18,139 bases of DNA. It comes from an uncultured Collinsella sp. (GTDB lineage Bacteria; Actinomycetota; Coriobacteriia; Coriobacteriales; Coriobacteriaceae). Under the pieces are notes generated by a model. That model saw only the letters and a list, made by a program, of their open reading frames with translations. It did no database searches and was not told the DNA's origin. Every line of letters starts with the position of its first letter. The stretch's first letter is position 1. Shown here piece after piece: positions 13,479-18,139 of this stretch. Position numbers and translations under genes: made by a program. The stretch spans positions 1-18,139 of the forward strand of contig CABRFG010000049.1 in the NCBI GenBank assembly GCA_902470095.1. Reading direction: 5' to 3'.

Positions 13479-14915
13479 TTAGGCCTCCCCGCCGGTCGCG
13501 CCAGCGCCATCCGCGCCTGCAGCCGCCAGGTCCACGCCCTCGGCGACCGTCGCCACGGCATCACCCGGCCAGGCGACCTTGGTCAGGTCGGCCGCGGCCA
13601 GCGACGCGGCACTCACGGCATCCTCGCCCTGCTCCAGCACACGGCGACGCAGTGCGGCCGAAAGCGCGTGCGCCCACAGGCCCTCAGCCTCGGCCAGACG
13701 CTGTGTGGCGGGAGCGTCGGAGAGCAGGCCCTCGGGTGTATAGCAAATGACGCTCGAGCGCTTAACGAACTCTTCGACCGAAAGCGGGTTGGAGAACATG
13801 GCCGTACCGCCGGTTGGCAGCGTGTGGTTGGGGCCGGCAACGTAATCGCCAAGCGGTTCGGAACTCCAAGCGCCCACAAAGATGGCGCCGGCGTTGCGAA
13901 TGCCGCCAAGCAGGCCCATCGCATCCTTGCAGTGCAGCTCCAGGTGCTCGGGTGCCACGGTGTTCACCGCCTCGACGGCGGCAGCCATGTCGGCGGCCAC
14001 CACGATGGTGCCCTCGTTATCGAGCGAGGCACGCGTAATCTCGGCACGCGGCGACTGCGCCACCAGAATGTCGATACCCGCCTCGACCTCGCGCGCAAAC
14101 TGCTCGTCGCAGGTCACCAGATAGCAGGCTGCCAGCGGATCGTGCTCGGCCTGAGCCATCAGGTCTGCCGCGACCACCATGGGCTTGGCCGTGGCATCGG
14201 CCAGCACGCAGACCTCGGAGGGACCGGCGACCATATCGATACCCACGTCACCCGAGACAATCTGTTTCGCAGCAGCGACAAAGGCGTTGCCCGGGCCGGT
14301 GATTTTGTCGACGCGCGGAATGGTCTCGGTACCGTATGCCAGCGCGGCCACGGCCTGGGCGCCGCCCACCATATAGATTTCGTCCACGCCGCCGAGCTTT
14401 GCCGCGGCGAGCGTGTAGGGGCTGATCAGACCATCCTTTTGCGGCGGAGTCACCATGACCACGCGCTTGACGCCGGCAACCTTGGCGGGAATGGCATTCA
14501 TGAGCACCGTGGAAGGATACTGCGCACGACCGCCCGGCACGTAGATGCCGGCCGCCGCGAGCGGGGTCACCTTAACGCCGAGCATCGTGCCATCCGGGCG
14601 CGTGGTAAACCAGCTCTGCTCGACCTCGCGCTGGTGGAACTCGCGAATCTGGCGCGCGGCCTTCTCGAGCGCGGCGACAAAAGCGGGATCGAGGCCTTCG
14701 AGCGCGGCATCGATCTGCTCTTGCGGCAGACGGAAGCTCTGCAGCTCAACGCCGTCAAAACGCCGACAGTAGTCGCGCACCGCGGCATCACCATTGGCGC
14801 GCACGTTGGCCACGATATCGCGGGCGGCGTCGACGATGTTTTGCGGCAGCACGCCCTTACGGTTGAGTTGGTTGGTAACGAGGCGCTCACCGGGAGCAAG
14901 TTTGATGGTCTTCAT
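13479..14915 (-). CDS. hisD: histidinol dehydrogenase
   Basis: HisD oxidises histidinol to histidine in two NAD-dependent steps (9 and 10). The 478-residue product has GIYVPGGRAQYPSTVLM, the KITGPGNAFVAAAK and GDVGIDMVAGPSE blocks, the catalytic region AEHDPLA, EHLELHC and the zinc-binding GPNHTLPTGG. About 45 Ala/Gly-rich residues beyond the usual C-terminus make it longer than the E. coli enzyme (434). AGGGGAT precedes the ATG. The 105-base gap to hisZG is the largest inside the operon. It holds two GGCGCC copies (14970-14975, 15001-15006) that could pair. Confidence 0.96.
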   Translation of the reverse strand: MKTIKLAPGERLVTNQLNRKGVLPQNIVDAARDIVANVRANGDAAVRDYCRRFDGVELQSFRLPQEQIDAALEGLDPAFVAALEKAARQIREFHQREVEQSWFTTRPDGTMLGVKVTPLAAAGIYVPGGRAQYPSTVLMNAIPAKVAGVKRVVMVTPPQKDGLISPYTLAAAKLGGVDEIYMVGGAQAVAALAYGTETIPRVDKITGPGNAFVAAAKQIVSGDVGIDMVAGPSEVCVLADATAKPMVVAADLMAQAEHDPLAACYLVTCDEQFAREVEAGIDILVAQSPRAEITRASLDNEGTIVVAADMAAAVEAVNTVAPEHLELHCKDAMGLLGGIRNAGAIFVGAWSSEPLGDYVAGPNHTLPTGGTAMFSNPLSVEEFVKRSSVICYTPEGLLSDAPATQRLAEAEGLWAHALSAALRRRVLEQGEDAVSAASLAAADLTKVAWPGDAVATVAEGVDLAAAGADGAGATGGEA

Positions 14916-15020
14916 ATCGGTATCCCCTATCGGTCGAGGTTATGTTCGAAAAACGAGAGACCGGGCGGCGGCGCCAATCGACCCGCAGCCCAGACGTTGG
15001 GGCGCCCGTGCGTACTCGCG

Positions 15021-16736
15021 CTATTGTGCCGAGCCCGCAACGGGCTCAAAATGCTTGTCCTTCACGGCCGCGGCCAAGCGATCTGCCAGATTACGCACGC
15101 GCGGATCTAAGCGCGCGGCACCCGGGTTGACAAAGAAGCGGGCCGTGCAGTCCATAATGCGACCGGTGATGACCAGGTCGTTGTCGCGCAGCGTGGCGCC
15201 CGTGGCGGTAATATCCACGATGCGATCGGTCATGCCGACGATGGGGCCCAGCTCGATGTTGCCGTGCAGCGAAACGATGTCGGCGTTCACGCCGCGCTCG
15301 GCATACCAGGCACTCGCGATGCGCGGATACTTGGTGGCCACGCGAAGCGACCCGCGGCGGGCATAGTTGCGCTCGGCCTGGCCGGCGCGCCACGCGGGCT
15401 CCGCCTCGATAAAGGTGCACAGGCCGTAGCCCAGATCGACCAGCTGCAGCAAGTTGAGGTCTGCCTCGATAAGCGAATCCCAACCGCAGATGCCGCAGTC
15501 GGCACCGCCACAGCCCACAAAGGCGGGCGCGTCGCTGGGACGCACGATGACAAACTCGATACCGCCGACCGCGCCCTCGCCGGCACGCGTGTCGCGGCCG
15601 CGCACAATCAGGTGACGGCCGGGGTCACGCAGCTCAGAGACGTCCAGACCCGCGGCCTCGAGCACGTTGAGCGTGTCGGCCTTAAGCGAGCCCTTGGGCA
15701 CGGCGATGCGCAGCGGGCCCTCGGCGCCACGACCCGCGGCGTGATCGCCGTCGGAAGCGGCGTCCTCGGCCGAAGTGTGCGCTGCCTCCAGACGCTCGAG
15801 CGAAAAGGCGAAGCCCGCCGCCGGTACCTCGATGCCGTCGCCAAATGCACCGGTAAAGATGGAGTCGTAGCGTCCGCCCGAACCGACCGGATCGGGCAAG
15901 CCGCTGGCATAGGCCTTAAAGACCAGGCCCGTATAGTAATCAAACGAGTTCATGATGGAGAAGTCGAAGGACAGCACCTGGGCGTCCTCGGGAGCCAAGC
16001 CCTCGACCAGAGCGCGTAACTCGTGCGTGAGCGGCGCGACGATACCGGCGGCAACCAGCAACGCATCCACGCGATCGAGCACCTCGGCTCCGCCGTGCAG
16101 ACGCGGCAGCTCGCTAATGGCGGCCTTGACGGCATCGGACTCGGCGCTGGCAGCCACGCGGGCATCGAGGCCCACAAAGTCGTTGGCATGCACGCAGCGC
16201 AGGGCCTCGGCAGCCAGTTCGCGATCCTCACAGGCCGCGAGCAGTTCCTTAAACGGACGCACGCTGCCCGCGATAATGCGCGCACCGGGAAGTGCCAGCT
16301 TGCGCACGGCCTCGGCGACCAGTGAGACAATCTCGACATCGCCCGCGGTGTCGCCCGCGCCGATGAGCTCAAAACCCAGTTGCGTAAACTGACGCGAGCC
16401 GCCGGCATTGCGCTGACACTCGCGAACCACCGGCGCCTCATAGCGCAGGCGCAGCGGCAGATCGGCCGCGCGCATGCGGGTCGAAACCAGGCGCACGATC
16501 GGCAGCGTGTTGTCGGGACGGACCACCAGCAGGCGGCCGTCGTCATCAAAGAGCTTAAACGGCGTGTCCGCAATGCGGCCGCCTTCCTCGAGCGAACCCT
16601 TGTCCTCGAGCAGCGGCGTCTCGACCGGAAGGTAATGATGCTCCCTAAAGCAGCCCTTCACCGTACATGCGATCTCCTCGCGTGCCTGAGCCTCCTCGGG
16701 CAATATGTCCCGGAATCCCCACGGTGTGGCCGTCAT
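15021..16736 (-). CDS. hisG: HisZ-HisG fusion: ATP phosphoribosyltransferase with fused regulatory domain
   Basis: HisG condenses ATP and PRPP, the first committed step, and is feedback-inhibited by histidine. The short form HisG(S) needs the HisRS-like partner HisZ. Here both lie in one 571-residue chain. Residues 1 to about 318 are HisZ-like: RPDNTLPIVRLV, the motif-2-like RYEAPVVRECQRNAGGSRQF, SFDYYTGLVF (the HisZ form without the synthetase arginine) and GSGGRYDS. A low-complexity Ala/Asp/Gly linker covers about 319-341. Residues about 342-571 are HisG(S): LRIAVPKGSL, GGADCGICGWD, GMTDRIVDITATGATLRDND. GAGGAGG precedes the ATG. The frame is open throughout, with no sign of frameshift. It is the first gene of the operon. 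Confidence 0.93.
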   Translation of the reverse strand: MTATPWGFRDILPEEAQAREEIACTVKGCFREHHYLPVETPLLEDKGSLEEGGRIADTPFKLFDDDGRLLVVRPDNTLPIVRLVSTRMRAADLPLRLRYEAPVVRECQRNAGGSRQFTQLGFELIGAGDTAGDVEIVSLVAEAVRKLALPGARIIAGSVRPFKELLAACEDRELAAEALRCVHANDFVGLDARVAASAESDAVKAAISELPRLHGGAEVLDRVDALLVAAGIVAPLTHELRALVEGLAPEDAQVLSFDFSIMNSFDYYTGLVFKAYASGLPDPVGSGGRYDSIFTGAFGDGIEVPAAGFAFSLERLEAAHTSAEDAASDGDHAAGRGAEGPLRIAVPKGSLKADTLNVLEAAGLDVSELRDPGRHLIVRGRDTRAGEGAVGGIEFVIVRPSDAPAFVGCGGADCGICGWDSLIEADLNLLQLVDLGYGLCTFIEAEPAWRAGQAERNYARRGSLRVATKYPRIASAWYAERGVNADIVSLHGNIELGPIVGMTDRIVDITATGATLRDNDLVITGRIMDCTARFFVNPGAARLDPRVRNLADRLAAAVKDKHFEPVAGSAQ

Positions 16737-16774
16737 CTGGTGAGCCTCCTCATGCTGTGTTTCATATAGAACGA

Positions 16775-16800
16775 AAGACCGGCATAGCTCCGCCGGTCTT
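16775..16800 (-). terminator. hairpin 38 bases upstream of hisZG (possible leader attenuator or terminator)
   Basis: AAGACCGGC (16775-16783) and GCCGGTCTT (16792-16800) form a perfect 9-bp stem with an 8-base loop. The minus-strand RNA continues UCGUUCUAU, a poor U-tract. It could end read-through from the upstream genes or act within the his leader. No T-box motif and no histidine-rich leader peptide accompany it. Confidence 0.5.
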
Positions 16801-16880
16801 CTGGGTACTTTAGCATACTAGAGTGTTTGCGGTGAAAATCGTCCTCCTCGGCTCACAGCGTATTCATTTGGAAACATAGG

Positions 16881-17018
16881 GGAAAGCGCGTCCCGCCCGC
16901 CAGCCAAAAACTGGGATGCGGTTTCCGGTTGAAGTCCTCAGCGGAAAGTGTGTCCCATTCTGAGCGCCTGTTCTGGGATGTGCTTTCCGCCAGAAGCCTC
17001 AAGCGGAAAGCACGTCCC
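16881..17018. repeat. array of GGAAAG..GTCCC palindromes between the frlC-like gene and hisZG
   Basis: Unit A is GGAAAGCGCGTCCC (16881-16894) with GGGATGCGGTTTCC (16913-16926). Unit B is GCGGAAAGTGTGTCCCA (16941-16957) with TGGGATGTGCTTTCCGC (16974-16990). Unit C is the half-element GCGGAAAGCACGTCCC (17003-17018). The right arm of B can pair either with B's left arm or, over 16 bp with a single T-G wobble, with unit C. It fills most of the 326-base intergenic region 16737-17062, where I see no gene. Confidence 0.75.
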
Positions 17019-17025
17019 GTTTCTC

Positions 17026-17071
17026 AAAAAGCGTCAAACGCCAACTCGGCGCCCTGTCCCACTTAGGCGCC
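17026..17071 (-). terminator. candidate terminator after the frlC-like gene
   Basis: On the minus strand GGCGCC (17071-17066) can pair with GGCGCC (17053-17048) around the stop codon. A short GCGT-TTG-ACGC stem and a run of five U then follow (to 17026). Stem strength is low, so this is tentative. Confidence 0.4.
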
Positions 17072-17899
17072 AATTGCGCGTCGGTACTCCGCCATAACCT
17101 GAGCGTCGGCTGCCGCGGGATTGGCGAAATAGCGCCAATCATAGGTCTCGGCCGAAACAACTCCGCGATAGCCGCGCGCCACCAGCCTATCCAGGTCGGC
17201 GCGCATATCGCGGTCGCCGTCACCCCAAGCAAGATGCGTCGTGCCGTCTGCCGCAACATCGACAAAATGCACGTGGGCGACATCATCGCCAAGCAGATCG
17301 AAATAATCGTCGATGGTATCCCCTGCCACCGCCATAGCGCCCAAATCCAGACACGCCTTAAGTGCCGGATGATCAACTGCCTCGATCATGCGCTTCGTGT
17401 CGGCCGCCGAGTTCACGATCATCGACTCAACCGGCTGTAGGGCCTCGAGCACCAGTCGCACGCCGCGCTCTCCCGCATGCTCGGCAATCGCACGCAGCAG
17501 CGAGGCGCTGCGACCCCACGCGTCCTCGATCGGCTCGTTCAAAAATGCCCAGCCGCTCGAGACCATGACCTGCTCGGCTCCAAGTTCCGCCGCGATATCT
17601 ACAACGTTCTTAAAGTACGCGAGCGTGCGGGCACGCGCCTCATTCCCGCGCGCCGCGATATTCCACGGCTTGGGGTTGTTCTGTTCGGGACAAAGCCCCA
17701 CAATCCGAACCCCATACCGCTGCGACAGCTCCCGTACCCGCTCGAGCGAATCGTATCCATGGCAATCGACATACAGATGCATCGCCCCGGTCCAAAGCTC
17801 GCAACACGTGTAGCCCGAAGCCGACGCCGAAGAAAAGAACTCCTCAAGATCAAAGTAGCGATGGCTGATATTCATAACGGCAAGCTGGGGGTAGCTCAT
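17063..17899 (-). CDS. sugar phosphate isomerase/epimerase, FrlC-like (xylose-isomerase-like TIM barrel)
   Basis: The 278-residue product is an AP-endonuclease-2-type barrel. Probable metal ligands are E152 (LVLEAL), D185 (CLDLGA), H211 (HVHFVD) and E251 (SAETYD). Segment order and wording recall fructoselysine 3-epimerase FrlC: GYTCCELWTG near residue 30, VGLCPEQNN near 68, LEALQPVESMIVN near 152. The start at 17899 follows GGAGAG; an upstream in-frame ATG would add 20 residues running through the intercistronic hairpin. The neighbour upstream resembles the C-terminus of an FrlB-type deglycase, which supports a role in Amadori-sugar use. Other epimerases of this superfamily cannot be excluded. 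Confidence 0.75.
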   Translation of the reverse strand: MSYPQLAVMNISHRYFDLEEFFSSASASGYTCCELWTGAMHLYVDCHGYDSLERVRELSQRYGVRIVGLCPEQNNPKPWNIAARGNEARARTLAYFKNVVDIAAELGAEQVMVSSGWAFLNEPIEDAWGRSASLLRAIAEHAGERGVRLVLEALQPVESMIVNSAADTKRMIEAVDHPALKACLDLGAMAVAGDTIDDYFDLLGDDVAHVHFVDVAADGTTHLAWGDGDRDMRADLDRLVARGYRGVVSAETYDWRYFANPAAADAQVMAEYRRAIGA

Positions 17900-17916
17900 A
17901 ATTACTCTCCAACCCA

Positions 17917-17949
17917 AACGGGGCCCCGTTCCATATAGGAGCGGGGCCC
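17917..17949. repeat. GC-rich hairpin between the SIS gene and the epimerase gene
   Basis: GGGCCCCGTTCC (17921-17932) pairs with GGAGCGGGGCCC (17938-17949), with one imperfection and a 5-base loop. An overlapping perfect palindrome AACGGGGCCCCGTT spans 17917-17930. It lies in the 73-base gap of two same-strand genes, so it may tune expression of the downstream gene or protect the upstream mRNA end. Confidence 0.6.
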
Positions 17950-17972
17950 AATTACACAAACGTTATTTGCTC

Positions 17973-18139
17973 TTAGTAATCGAACTGGTGATAGTAACGA
18001 CGGTAGTTGAGGTTGTGTTTGGTGACCGTCTCGTAGTAAGCGGCAAGGCGATCGGTAATCAGCGAGGAGAGGATCCACGGAGACACGATGACGCGGAACT
18101 CGTCGTCAAGGCCGGGGATCGCGAACTCGGCGGTGTCGA
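17973..18139 (-). CDS. C-terminus of a probable SIS-domain sugar isomerase/deglycase (FrlB-like), partial
   Basis: The last 54 codons are present; the 5' part is beyond the window edge. The visible end reads LAAYYETVTKH, then RRYYHQFDY and stop. Proteins of the SIS deglycase group, such as FrlB, end in a similar way: an aromatic YY in a helix, then RRYY..VEY. Known FrlB proteins cleave fructoselysine-6-phosphate to glucose-6-phosphate and lysine. Pairing with the FrlC-like gene 73 bases downstream supports the idea, but the catalytic part is not visible. Confidence 0.5.
   Translation of the reverse strand, partial: DTAEFAIPGLDDEFRVIVSPWILSSLITDRLAAYYETVTKHNLNYRRYYHQFDY

Noticed and set aside
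12527..13750. 407-codon rightward ORF opposite hisC
   Set aside because: Antisense shadow, extremely Arg/His-rich, overlapping a textbook aminotransferase.
13455..15110. 551-codon rightward ORF opposite hisD
   Set aside because: Antisense shadow of hisD running into the hisZG end; no recognisable domains.
16733..16816. 27-codon ORF overlapping the hisZG start, as a his leader peptide
   Set aside because: It has only one His codon and no ribosome site; the overlap with hisZG is probably chance.
16881..17018. CRISPR array
   Set aside because: The repeats are palindromic with unequal spacing and only two and a half units; there are no unique spacers of constant length and no cas genes.

Overview
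The window looks like a chromosomal segment of a high-GC actinobacterium. It most resembles a gut Coriobacteriia member of the Collinsella type. That call rests on the conserved actinobacterial order mazG - eno - divIC - ppx, strongly GC-biased codon use outside the left end, and intergenic palindromic repeats. It is inferred from gene content and was not tested by a search.

Layout, left to right. (1) Positions 1 to about 1850 are the right end of an integrated mobile element. A tyrosine recombinase with all catalytic residues reads leftward, beside a 34-codon small ORF and several palindromes. The element abuts a 3' fragment of tRNA-Leu(UAA), which is most simply read as its right attachment site. 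(2) Positions 1855-7418 are chromosomal housekeeping genes, all leftward: larC2-like, a YfcE-type phosphoesterase, mazG, eno, divIC/ftsB-like and ppx/gppA. Good hairpin terminators follow mazG and eno. (3) Positions 7759-8670 hold a rightward PHP-type histidinol-phosphatase-like gene. (4) Positions 8830-16736 hold a leftward histidine operon in the order hisZG (fused), hisD, hisC, hisB, hisH, hisA, hisF, hisI, hisE, with most junctions touching or overlapping. With the convergent phosphatase, every step from PRPP/ATP to histidine can be assigned within about 9 kb. (5) Positions 17063-18139 hold a leftward pair resembling FrlC (sugar epimerase) and the C-terminus of an FrlB-type SIS deglycase. 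This suggests Amadori-compound (fructoselysine-like) use.

The most noteworthy points are these: a HisZ-HisG fusion of 571 residues; a stand-alone LarC C-terminal domain without LarC1; a hairpin element present twice in opposite orientation, each time between converging transcription units; an array of GGAAAG..GTCCC palindromes upstream of the his operon with two mutually exclusive foldings; a composite hairpin at the 3' end of the his operon; and the tRNA-Leu fragment at the element boundary. I saw no CRISPR array, no rRNA, no intact tRNA, no insertion sequence and no recognisable defence system. Nothing in the window makes a convincing case for a wholly new multi-gene system.
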